NCBI RefSeq assembly: GCF_011759705.1
Contig: NZ_JAAOZF010000001.1
Coordinates: forward strand, 1,876,690-1,940,689
Source: Microbacterium ulmi
GTDB lineage: Bacteria; Actinomycetota; Actinomycetes; Actinomycetales; Microbacteriaceae
DNA length: 64,000 nt
Direction: 5' to 3'
Shown here: one piece after another, positions 43,966-51,694 of the stretch
How the letters are laid out: each line of letters starts with the position of its first letter
How positions within the stretch are numbered: position 1 is the first letter of the stretch
Made by a program: the position numbers and the translations under genes
The notes under the pieces: generated by a model
Told to the model about the DNA's origin: nothing
Database searches by the model: none
Seen by the model: the letters and a program-made list of their open reading frames with translations, nothing else

Positions 43966-44712
43966 TCACGACACGGGGGTGCCGGCCGGGTCCGATCGGT
44001 CGCGCGCGAGGGCCTCGAGTCCGGCGACGATCCGCTCGACTCCGAACCGCAGGGCGCCCTCGCGGCCGCCGTCGGCGGCGTCGGCGAACGCGGCGGCCGT
44101 CTGCGGATAGCTCGACGATCGCTCAGCGAACACCGGCGCGAGCGCGGCGGCGAGGTCGTGCTCGGGTGTCGATGCGAATGCCTGCTGGCGCACGATCGAG
44201 ATCGCCTGACCCGACAGCAGCGCGAGCGCGTCGAGCTTCTCGCCCCCGGTGAGCGGCAGTCCTGCCAGCGTGTGAAGGCCCGCCTCGAACCACGCGAGCT
44301 CGCACGGGCCGGGTGGATGCGGCCGCTGCACGAGCTCGACCGACCACGGCCGTGCGAGATATCGCTCGTAGACGAGCCGTGCCCACGCCGCCAATGAGGT
44401 CTGCCAGTCACCGGCGACCGGATCCGGCGGCTGGCCGAGTGCTCGGTCGAGCATCACGGCATCGAGCTCGGCGCGGCCGGGCACGTACCGGTAGAGAGCC
44501 ATCTTCGTGGTGCCGAGTCGCTCCGCGACGGCATGCATGGTGACCGCATCGAGGCCTTGCTCGTCGGCGAGGGCGATCCCGGCGTCGGCGATCTCGTCGA
44601 GGGTGAACCGGGGCCTGGGCCCGCGCTTCGTCGTCTGCGTCCTGTTCCACAGCAGCGACATCACGCCCTCGAACGAGGCCGGGGGATCGGCATCCGCGCT
44701 CTCGGTCGTCAT
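43966..44712 (-). CDS. TetR-family regulator with TetR_C-type domain
   Basis: This 248-residue repressor has a helix-turn-helix around residues 35-75 (LDAVTMHAVAERLGTTKMAL with YRYV) and a helical ligand-binding domain. The long N-terminus (about 28 residues before RGPRPRFTLDEIADAG) is typical of the TetR/AcrR group that guards drug-modifying genes. It is divergent from the FAD monooxygenase at 44803, with palindromes in the 90-base spacer, and so probably represses it. Confidence 0.88.
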   Translation of the reverse strand: MTTESADADPPASFEGVMSLLWNRTQTTKRGPRPRFTLDEIADAGIALADEQGLDAVTMHAVAERLGTTKMALYRYVPGRAELDAVMLDRALGQPPDPVAGDWQTSLAAWARLVYERYLARPWSVELVQRPHPPGPCELAWFEAGLHTLAGLPLTGGEKLDALALLSGQAISIVRQQAFASTPEHDLAAALAPVFAERSSSYPQTAAAFADAADGGREGALRFGVERIVAGLEALARDRSDPAGTPVS

Positions 44713-44731
44713 TGCGGCTCCCGTCGAATCA

Positions 44732-44778
44732 ATTGCGTCCAGCGTACGCGGTATGTATTGTGTCCAACAGACGCAATT
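44732..44778. promoter_or_regulatory. TetR operator candidates in divergent spacer
   Basis: ATTGTGTC (44757-44764), five bases and GACGCAAT (44770-44777) form an inverted repeat with one mismatch. A third half-site, ATTGCGTC, lies at 44732-44739 and pairs perfectly with 44770-44777 over a wider gap. The spacing and position fit a TetR operator acting on both genes. Confidence 0.55.
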
Positions 44779-44802
44779 AATTCGGCAAAGGAGCAACTGA
44801 GC

Positions 44803-45984
44803 ATGTCCGCAGTGAAGATCCTCATCTCGGGGGCGAGCATCGCCGGCCCCGCCCTCGCGCGCTGGCTGGGGCGCAACGGGTTCGATGTGACGGTCGTCGA
44901 GAAGTCGGCGGCCGTGCGTGCCGGCGGCCAGGCCGTCGACTTCAAGGGACGCACGCACAAGGACGTGCTGACACGCATGGGGGTCCTCGACGACGTCCAT
45001 GCCGCTCAGACCTCGAAGACCGACTGGCGGCTCGTCGACGAGGCAGATCGTGTCAAGGCCGTGATGCCGGGCGAGTTCATCGGGGGCGACATCGAGATCC
45101 TGCGGGGAGACCTGGCCGCCATTCTGCACCGGCACAGCGCCGCCGACGTCGAGTACGTGTTCGGCGACGAGATCGTCTCTCTCCACGACTCGCCGCGCGG
45201 AGTCGACGTCGAGTTCGCCCACCGCACGACCGAGCGCTTCGACCTCGTGATCGGTGCCGACGGTGTGCACTCGGCGGTGCGCAGGCTCGCCTTCGGACCC
45301 GAGCAGCAGTACGTCCAGCCGAGCGGCCACTACTACGCGGTCGCGAGCGGGGCGGTCCCACTCGACGGGCTCGAGACGCAGCTGCCCGACGGTCGCGGCG
45401 TCGCCTACGCCTACAGCGCACCCGGACGACTCGCGGTGGTGGGCGGCCAGAAGGCGCCGAGCCTCTTCGTGTTCCAGGCCGGCAGCGCCGACTACGACCG
45501 GCACGACACGGCCTCTCAGCTGACGTTCCTCCGACGAGGTTTCGCGGGCGTGGGCTGGCGCGTGCCCGCCATGCTCGACGCGGCGCACGAGGCATCCGAC
45601 TTCTACCTCGACGCTCTGACCCGCACGCGCATGCGATCCTTCACGCGAGGACGGGTGGCACTCGTCGGAGACGCCGGCTACGCCAACACGCTCGGCGGCT
45701 TCGGCACGGGGCTCGCGCTGGTCGGCGCGTACGTGCTCGCCGGTGAGCTCGTCGCGGCACGCGGGGATCACGCGGCGGCGCTCGCAGCGTACGACCGGCG
45801 GATGGTCAAGCCGACGAGGATCGCCCGCTCCGGAAGCGCGGGATCCTTCCTCGCGCCGCCGTCGGAGATGCGGATCAGGCTGCGGGACTGGACCTTCGCC
45901 AACCGCGCGGTGCTGCGGACCATGATGTGGATGACCGACGCCTTCGCGACCGACGACGCGATCCCCGACTACCGCCTGCGCTGA
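44803..45984 (+). CDS. FAD-dependent monooxygenase
   Basis: This 393-residue group A flavoprotein has ILISGASIAGPALARWL for FAD (GxSxxG), VIGADGVHSAVRRL (DG motif) and GRVALVGDAGYANTLGGFGT (GD motif). Related enzymes hydroxylate aromatic rings or inactivate tetracyclines and rifamycins. Control by a divergent TetR favours response to a toxic compound rather than growth on it. AAGGAG lies nine bases before ATG 44803. Substrate unknown. Confidence 0.87.
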   Translation: MSAVKILISGASIAGPALARWLGRNGFDVTVVEKSAAVRAGGQAVDFKGRTHKDVLTRMGVLDDVHAAQTSKTDWRLVDEADRVKAVMPGEFIGGDIEILRGDLAAILHRHSAADVEYVFGDEIVSLHDSPRGVDVEFAHRTTERFDLVIGADGVHSAVRRLAFGPEQQYVQPSGHYYAVASGAVPLDGLETQLPDGRGVAYAYSAPGRLAVVGGQKAPSLFVFQAGSADYDRHDTASQLTFLRRGFAGVGWRVPAMLDAAHEASDFYLDALTRTRMRSFTRGRVALVGDAGYANTLGGFGTGLALVGAYVLAGELVAARGDHAAALAAYDRRMVKPTRIARSGSAGSFLAPPSEMRIRLRDWTFANRAVLRTMMWMTDAFATDDAIPDYRLR

Positions 45985-46026
45985 GCGGGCCTGGGAACGC
46001 AGCCGACCATCGGCCCGCGGTTGGCA

Positions 46027-46126
46027 CGTGCAGAACTCCACACGATTCGGCGTCCGCCCCCGCGATGCCCACGGAAACCCGGGGGAGCAGGTGGGTGCCG
46101 GGTGCAGATCTGTGGAGTTCTGCACG
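46027..46126. repeat. Inverted repeat element between convergent genes (copy 2)
   Basis: CGTGCAGAACTCCACA (46027-46042) and TGTGGAGTTCTGCACG (46111-46126) are perfect 16-base complements with 68 bases between. The core GCAGAACTCCAC is shared with the element at 37273-37354, while the spacers differ. Here it lies between the ends of the FAD monooxygenase and IclR genes and could act as a two-way terminator. Confidence 0.7.
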
Positions 46127-46152
46127 CCCACCGTGCGGCAAACCCCGCCGGC

Positions 46153-46863
46153 TCAGCCCCCGAGCGCCTCCCGGATCGCGGCGGCCGACTGAGAAAGCCG
46201 CTCCGCGATCGAGGCGGCGTCTGCCGGCCCCGCGACGTGCACGACGGCGATCGCCGCGGGGCGGTGCGTGCGCAGCCCCAGCGGCACCGACACCGCCTGC
46301 ACGGTCGGGATGACCTCGTCGTGGCTCGTGGCGTACCCGCGCTCGGCCGCCTGCGCGATCTCGGCGCGCAGCCTCTCCGGCATCGCGGCCGGCCAGTCCG
46401 ACTCGGGAAGCCGTGACAGGATCGCCTTGCTCGGCGCGCCCACGAGGATCGAGTGCCGCGCTCCGGGTCGCTGCGCGACCGACGCGACCGTGTGGCGAGG
46501 CTCGACGCTCGCGAGCGTGATGCATTCGTCGCGGTCGAGCACTGCGAGGAAGCACGTCATGCCAAGGTCGTTCGCGACGGCGGTCAGCTCGGGGAGGGCC
46601 TCGGCCTGCAGATCGTGCGCGACGCCCGCCGCGAGCGCCGCCAATCGCGGACCCAGCTGCACATGCCCGGCCGCGTCGCGCGCGACGACCCCGTGGTGCT
46701 CGAGAGTGCGCACGAGCCGGTAGGCGATCGAGCGGTGCACGCCGAGTCGTCCCGCGAGCTCGTCTATCGAGAGGGGCCCGCGTTCGTCGGCGAGGATCTC
46801 GAGGATCCGGATGCCGCGACTGAGCGTCTGGGACGCCGGCCCCTCTCGGTTCGATCCGCTCAT
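46153..46863 (-). CDS. IclR-family regulator of the mobA-like gene
   Basis: This 236-residue regulator has a winged helix (IDELAGRLGVHRSIAYRLVR) and an effector domain (LPELTAVANDLGMTCFLAVL; GAPSKAILSRLP). It is divergent from the aromatic hydroxylase at 47100. The two GTTC-N7-GAAC palindromes in the spacer are its likely binding sites. CAGGAGA lies before ATG 46863. It may sense 3-hydroxybenzoate or a similar acid; that is inference. Confidence 0.88.
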   Translation of the reverse strand: MSGSNREGPASQTLSRGIRILEILADERGPLSIDELAGRLGVHRSIAYRLVRTLEHHGVVARDAAGHVQLGPRLAALAAGVAHDLQAEALPELTAVANDLGMTCFLAVLDRDECITLASVEPRHTVASVAQRPGARHSILVGAPSKAILSRLPESDWPAAMPERLRAEIAQAAERGYATSHDEVIPTVQAVSVPLGLRTHRPAAIAVVHVAGPADAASIAERLSQSAAAIREALGG

Positions 46864-46989
46864 GCCGTCTCCTGTTCTTCGGCGTTCTTCGGCCTGGTCG
46901 ACTTCGCCCGTCTCACCGCGCCGATCGACCGTCATTCGCGTGATCTCGGCCCGCATCGATCGGCCACCGGAGCGCGCCTGCGCGAGCGA

Positions 46990-47056
46990 TTGCGCCGCGG
47001 CGCGCGTTTCGTATACGATCTGTTCAATAGTAGAACTGCTCGTTCGAAAATAGAAC
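46990..47056 (+). promoter_or_regulatory. Promoter with tandem IclR operators before mobA-like gene
   Basis: TTGCGC (46990-46995), 18 bases and TACGAT (47014-47019) form a promoter whose -10 box lies in the palindrome TCGTATACGA (47009-47018). Just after it come two copies of GTTC-N7-GAAC, at 47022-47036 and 47042-47056. They start exactly 20 bases apart, about two helical turns, so two dimers could bind the same face. Their place over the start point suggests repression. Confidence 0.65.
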
Positions 47057-47099
47057 ACAGCGAGCGCACCGACAAGACCTCGACGATGAGGAGAATCCG

Positions 47100-48998
47100 A
47101 TGCAGTTCCACCACCACGGCTACGTCTCGGCCGACCCGCGCCTGCAGCCCGCCGCGGGCACGGGGATCGACCGCCCCGCCGACGTGCCGGACGAGGTCGA
47201 CGTGCTCATCGTCGGGTCGGGGCCGGCCGGGATGCTGCTCGCGGCCCAGCTCTCGCAGTACCCCAGCATCACGACGCGCCTCGTGGAGCGCCGGGAGGGA
47301 CGGCTCGAGCTGGGGCAGGCCGACGGCATCCAGCCCCGCAGCGTCGAGACGTTCCAGGCGTTCGGGTTCGCGGAGCGCATCGTCGCCGAGGCGTACAACA
47401 TCGCGTACATGAACTTCTGGGGGCCCGATCCCGAGAACCCCGCGAACATCGTCCGCACGGCCCGCACCGACGACTACGGGCTCAAGATCAGCGAGTTCCC
47501 GCACCTCATCGTCAACCAGGCGCGCGTGCTCGACTACTTCGCCGAGGCGGCCGCTCTCGGGCCCGCGCGCATCGTGCCGGACTACGGCGTCGAGTTCCTC
47601 GGCCTCACGGTGCACGAGGAGGGCGAGCATCCCGTCGAGGTGCGTCTGCGCGACAAGACGGGGCAGGAGCGCACCGTCCGCGCGAGGTACGTCGCGGGCT
47701 GCGACGGCGCGCGCAGCCGCGTGCGCGAGGCGATCGGCCGCGTGCACGTCGGCGGCGTCTCGCTGCACGCGTGGGGCGTCATGGACGTCCTGGTCGAGAC
47801 CGACTTCCCCGACTGGCGCACCAAGTGCGCCATCAACGCGCGCGCAGGCAACATCCTGCACATCCCGCGCGAGGGCGGCTACCTGTCGCGCATCTACGTC
47901 GATCTCGGCGCCGTCGCGGAGGACGACGATCACCGCGTGCGCCGGACTCCGATCGAGGAGGTCATCCGGCGCGCGAACGAGATCCTGCATCCGTACACGA
48001 TCGACGTGAAGCAGGTCGCGTGGAGCAGCGTCTACGAGGTCGGGCACCGCGTGACCGACGGGTTCGACGACGTCCCCGAGGGCTCGGACCGGACGCCCCG
48101 CGTCTTCCTCACGGGCGACGCGTGCCACACCCACAGCGCGAAGGCCGGCCAGGGCATGAACGTCTCGATGCAGGACGGCTTCAACCTCGGCTGGAAGCTC
48201 GGATCGGTGCTCACGGGTCTCGCTCCCGCGTCGCTCCTCGCTACCTACGCTGCCGAGCGGCGGCCCGTCGCCCAGCAGCTCATCGACTTCGACAAGGAGT
48301 GGTCCTCGCTCATGGCGCGCAAGCCCGAGGAGATCTCCGACCCGCTCGAGCTCGCGAACTACTACCTCGGGACAGCCGAGTTCCCCTCCGGGTTCATGAC
48401 GCAGTACGGCCCGTCGGCGATCGTGGCGGATGCCGCGCACCAGGCGCTCGCCGAGGGATTCCCGCTCGGCAAGCGCTTCAAGAGCTCCGAGGTCGTGCTG
48501 GTCGCGGACGGCAATGCCGTGCACCTGGGGCACCACGCGAAGGCCGACGGGCGCTGGCGCCTCTACGCCTTCGCGGACGCGCCCGCGGCGGGAGCGGCAT
48601 CCGCTCTCGCGGACTGGGCCGAGTGGCTCGCGACGGCGCCGGACTCGCCCGTGCTGCGGCACACGCCGATGGATGCCGACCTCGACGCCGTCTTCGACGT
48701 CAAGGTCGTCTATCAGCAGCGGTACGAGGACGTCGACGTCGCGAAGGTGCCCGGGATCTTCCGCCCGAGGAGCGGACCGCTCGGGCTGACGGACTGGGAG
48801 AAGGTCTTCGCGGCGGGGATCAGCACCTGGACGAGCACCGACGTCTTCGACGAGCGCGGGCTCTCGCGCGACGGCGTCGTGGTCGCCGTACGGCCCGACC
48901 AGTACGTCGCCGCCGTCCTGCCGCTCTCGGCCACGGAGGAGCTCTCGTCCTTCTTCGCGCAGAGCATGGTCCCTGCGCGAGCCTCCGTCACCGCCTGA
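47100..48998 (+). CDS. mobA: FAD-binding aromatic hydroxylase, 3-hydroxybenzoate 4-monooxygenase-like
   Basis: This 632-residue flavoprotein belongs to the phenol hydroxylase/MobA group. FAD motifs: VDVLIVGSGPAGMLLAAQL, GCDGARSRVRE, and FLTGDACHTHSAKAGQGMN. The last 180 residues are the thioredoxin-like dimerisation domain of this group. MobA makes protocatechuate from 3-hydroxybenzoate with NADPH and O2, which would feed the pca operon. Phenol or another hydroxybenzoate cannot be ruled out. GAGGAG precedes ATG 47100. Confidence 0.82.
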   Translation: MQFHHHGYVSADPRLQPAAGTGIDRPADVPDEVDVLIVGSGPAGMLLAAQLSQYPSITTRLVERREGRLELGQADGIQPRSVETFQAFGFAERIVAEAYNIAYMNFWGPDPENPANIVRTARTDDYGLKISEFPHLIVNQARVLDYFAEAAALGPARIVPDYGVEFLGLTVHEEGEHPVEVRLRDKTGQERTVRARYVAGCDGARSRVREAIGRVHVGGVSLHAWGVMDVLVETDFPDWRTKCAINARAGNILHIPREGGYLSRIYVDLGAVAEDDDHRVRRTPIEEVIRRANEILHPYTIDVKQVAWSSVYEVGHRVTDGFDDVPEGSDRTPRVFLTGDACHTHSAKAGQGMNVSMQDGFNLGWKLGSVLTGLAPASLLATYAAERRPVAQQLIDFDKEWSSLMARKPEEISDPLELANYYLGTAEFPSGFMTQYGPSAIVADAAHQALAEGFPLGKRFKSSEVVLVADGNAVHLGHHAKADGRWRLYAFADAPAAGAASALADWAEWLATAPDSPVLRHTPMDADLDAVFDVKVVYQQRYEDVDVAKVPGIFRPRSGPLGLTDWEKVFAAGISTWTSTDVFDERGLSRDGVVVAVRPDQYVAAVLPLSATEELSSFFAQSMVPARASVTA

Positions 48999-49010
48999 CC
49001 CTCTCCCGTT

Positions 49011-49030
49011 CCCGGGCGACGGCGCCCGGG
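49011..49030. terminator. Terminator hairpin between convergent genes
   Basis: CCCGGGCG (49011-49018), loop ACGG and CGCCCGGG (49023-49030) form an 8-bp GC stem, 13 bases after the hydroxylase stop and before the end of the convergent ThDP-enzyme gene. It may serve both directions. Confidence 0.6.
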
Positions 49031-49064
49031 GCCCGGGGAGGGCGGCGGCGGGGGCGCGGCGCGG

Positions 49065-50717
49065 TCAGGAGTTCACCCGGATGATCTCCTGCTGATAGGG
49101 GGCGACGACGGCGGTCGAGACGCGGCAGTCGAGGAGGAGGAAGGGACGGGATGCCGCGTCCTCCGCCGCCCACGATGCGAGGCGGTCGAGGTCGGCGAGC
49201 GTCCGCACGACGACCCCTTCCGCCCCCACTGCGCGCGCGAGGCCTGCGAAATCGACCTCGGGGATCATCATCGGCTCGCGGGCGACGCCCTTGACACCGT
49301 AGAGGTTCACCTCTGCGCCGTACGCACCGTCGTTCCACACGACGGCGAGGCCGTGGCCGCCGGCGACCCGCACGGCCGACTCGAGGTCGGCGAGGGCCAT
49401 GAGGCCACCGCCGTCACCGGTCGTGAGCACGACCGTCGCCGACGGCCTGGCGAGGGCGGCGCCGGCCACCGACGGCAGCCCCAGGCCGATCGACTGGTAC
49501 GCCGTGCCCACCATGAGCATGCGGTCGGGGGAGGCGACCGGCCAGTACATGTTCGCCCACCCGATGAAGTGTCCGCCGTCCGAGACGACGACCCGGTCGT
49601 CGGGCAGGAGCGAGCCGATGCGCGCGGCGACCGAGCGCGGGTCGAGCCGCCCGTCGTCGGCGAACTCCGGCGCCGCATCGTATGCCCGCAGCGGCATGAG
49701 ATCGACGGACTCGCGCCATCCGCTCGGCCCGGCGCCCATCGCGGCGAGCTCTTCGACGAGGGCCGAGGCGACGACCCGCGCATCGCCCCGCACGAACCCG
49801 CCGACGTGCGGATGCGTCGCGGCGGGCGCCACGTCGACCTGCACGATGCGTGCGCCGGGGGCGAAGAGGTCGCCGAACCGCATCGTGAACTGATTGAGGG
49901 ATGCCCCGAACACGACGGCGACGTCGGCCCGGCGCACGAGCTCCATCGCGCCGTCCGCACCGAACCCTCCGGTCACCCCGAGGTCGAACTCGGTGCGGGG
50001 GAAGATCCCGCGGCCGAGCGCGGTCGACGCCGTGATCGCGCCCGTCGCGTCCGCGAGCGCTCCGAGCGCATCGCCTGCGCCCGCGATCCACGCCCCGCGC
50101 CCCGCGAGCAGGAACGGGCGCTCGGCGGAGGCCAGCTCGCGCGCGAGCGACGACACGGCCGCGGCGGCGAAGGGGCCGCGCGGCTCGACGGGACCCGGCA
50201 GCACGGGATCCGGCGCGGCGGGGACGGGTCCCGCCTCGAGCGTCGCGACGTCGTACGGGATCGCGAGCACGGTCGGCACTCGGTAGGCGAGGGCGTGCTC
50301 GATCGCGATGACGGTCGTGGCCGCGGCATCCGTCCGTCCCACCGTGTACGTCCGCGCTCCGACCGCCGAGGCGAGCGCGATCTGGTCGACGTCCCACGGG
50401 CGCGGCCCGGACGTCGGCTCGTCGCCGACGACGAGGACGAGCGGCGAGTGCGCCTGGACGGCCTCTGCGAGGGCGGTCAGGGTGTTCGTGAACCCGGCGC
50501 CGTACGTCGTGGTCGCGGCCGCGAGCCCGCCGGACGCACGATGATAGGCGTCGGCCGCGACGACGGCGCCCGCTTCGTGCCTGGCGGCCGTGTAGGTCGC
50601 GGACGTCTGGCGTTCGAGGGCGTCGAGGAACCAGGCGTTGCCGTTGCCCATCACCCCGAAGACGTGGTCGATGTGGGCGGCGAGGGCAACGGCGACGTGC
50701 GCGGAGACGGTGGGCAT
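49065..50717 (-). CDS. Thiamine diphosphate-dependent enzyme, acetolactate synthase-like
   Basis: This 550-residue protein has the three-domain layout of ThDP enzymes of the BFDC/ALS superfamily. The cofactor-activating Glu48 is in AARHEAGA, and the Mg/diphosphate motif is near TTGDGGGLMALADLESAVR with NDGAYGAEVNLYG. It could be a 2-oxo-acid decarboxylase, a carboligase or a lyase; there is no FAD-type evidence or small subunit for a true acetolactate synthase. It stands alone. A role in aromatic 2-oxo-acid breakdown is possible. Confidence 0.83.
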   Translation of the reverse strand: MPTVSAHVAVALAAHIDHVFGVMGNGNAWFLDALERQTSATYTAARHEAGAVVAADAYHRASGGLAAATTTYGAGFTNTLTALAEAVQAHSPLVLVVGDEPTSGPRPWDVDQIALASAVGARTYTVGRTDAAATTVIAIEHALAYRVPTVLAIPYDVATLEAGPVPAAPDPVLPGPVEPRGPFAAAAVSSLARELASAERPFLLAGRGAWIAGAGDALGALADATGAITASTALGRGIFPRTEFDLGVTGGFGADGAMELVRRADVAVVFGASLNQFTMRFGDLFAPGARIVQVDVAPAATHPHVGGFVRGDARVVASALVEELAAMGAGPSGWRESVDLMPLRAYDAAPEFADDGRLDPRSVAARIGSLLPDDRVVVSDGGHFIGWANMYWPVASPDRMLMVGTAYQSIGLGLPSVAGAALARPSATVVLTTGDGGGLMALADLESAVRVAGGHGLAVVWNDGAYGAEVNLYGVKGVAREPMMIPEVDFAGLARAVGAEGVVVRTLADLDRLASWAAEDAASRPFLLLDCRVSTAVVAPYQQEIIRVNS

Positions 50718-51015
50718 GGGAAGACCTCACGAGACGGGGACGGATGCGGAAGCCGTATGTGTCTCGCGCGCCGAGGCCTCATCGCCGAGGCGGCTGCGTG
50801 CCCATTTTTCGAGCACCGGCGGCGGTGCCGCCGGACGTTCCGAGTATACGGGGCGCTCGCGCGCGGGCAGGATCGCCCACGGACCCGATCGCGGGGTCGT
50901 GCCCGCGCCGGGTCGTGATCGCGGGTCGTGCCCGCGCTGCTCGTGAACGTACGGTCGTGCCCGCTTCGGTCGGTGACCGCCCGGTCGCGACGGTCCAGCG
51001 CGATGCGGACGAGCG
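50718..51015. repeat. Spacer with three 12-mers at a 29-bp period
   Basis: No gene is seen here. GGTCGTGCCCGC occurs at 50895-50906, 50924-50935 and 50953-50964, exactly 29 bases apart. CCGGCGGC (50816-50823) and GCCGCCGG (50827-50834) form a hairpin with a 3-base loop. On the minus strand TATACT (50848-50843) could be the -10 box of the ThDP-enzyme gene. The repeats could be binding sites or a decayed tandem repeat. Confidence 0.5.
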
Positions 51016-51627
51016 CTACGCGGCCCAGTCGCCGAGTGCGCCCTCGAGCGCCCCGAGCGCGGCGTCGATGAGCGACCACCTGTCCTCGTCGGGGCAGCCG
51101 CGCTCGACCCAGCGCAGACAGGCGGCGTCGAGGAAGCCGAAGTACCCCCATAGGGCGTACTCGTGCCGCGCCTGAGTCTGCGCCGCGAGCAGCGAGCGCA
51201 GCCGCTCGACGTACTCGCGGCGGGTCTCGCTGCGGATGCCGGCGACCGCGGCGGGCTCGCTGCCGGGCGTCGTGAGCGGCATCGCCCAGGCGACGGGGTG
51301 GTGGGCGATGTGGTCGAGATAGACGAGCGTCGTCTCGCGGAGCCGATCTCGCACGGGCACCCCGGCGGGAAGCGCCGCCAGGGCCGCCGCCTGACGTCGG
51401 AGCAGATCGCGGATCGCGACCCGGACGAGCTCCGAGTACAGGTCCTCCTTGCCCGCGAAGTAGCGGTAGAGGAGGGCGTCGGACGCGCCCGCCCGCGCGG
51501 CGATCGACGAGACGGAGACATCCTCGTAGGGACTCTCCGCGAACGCGTCGGCGGCGGCATCCAGGATCGCCGACCGGCGCGCATCGGGGTCGAGGCGTCT
51601 CCGGGGCTGACGGTCGATGCGAGCCAT
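51016..51627 (-). CDS. TetR-family regulator
   Basis: This 203-residue repressor has an N-terminal TetR helix-turn-helix (DVSVSSIAARAGASDALLYR with YFAGKEDLY) and a helical C-terminal domain without a recognised ligand type. It is divergent from the GH13 gene at 51695, with a palindrome in the 67-base spacer, which makes that gene its likely target. The ATG at 51627 is the only good start. Confidence 0.88.
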   Translation of the reverse strand: MARIDRQPRRRLDPDARRSAILDAAADAFAESPYEDVSVSSIAARAGASDALLYRYFAGKEDLYSELVRVAIRDLLRRQAAALAALPAGVPVRDRLRETTLVYLDHIAHHPVAWAMPLTTPGSEPAAVAGIRSETRREYVERLRSLLAAQTQARHEYALWGYFGFLDAACLRWVERGCPDEDRWSLIDAALGALEGALGDWAA

Positions 51628-51655
51628 GTGGCCATCCTACCGTTACTGAACTACG

Positions 51656-51673
51656 CTCACTAGTGCTAGTGAG
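51656..51673. promoter_or_regulatory. TetR operator candidate before GH13 gene
   Basis: CTCACTAG (51656-51663), TG and CTAGTGAG (51666-51673) form a perfect 8-bp inverted repeat with a 2-base centre. It lies 11 bases before AGGAGG of the GH13 gene and 29 bases before the tetR start, as expected for a TetR site on a divergent promoter. Confidence 0.6.
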
Positions 51674-51694
51674 TGCGATTCAATAGGAGGTCCC

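Noticed and set aside
47022..47056. Short direct repeats considered as a CRISPR-like array
   Set aside because: Only two units of 15 bases, next to an IclR gene and promoter; they fit operators better. No cas gene is present.
49065..50717. Acetolactate synthase large subunit (ilvB)
   Set aside because: No small subunit gene follows, the gene is not near other branched-chain genes, and the general ThDP motifs do not single out this reaction.
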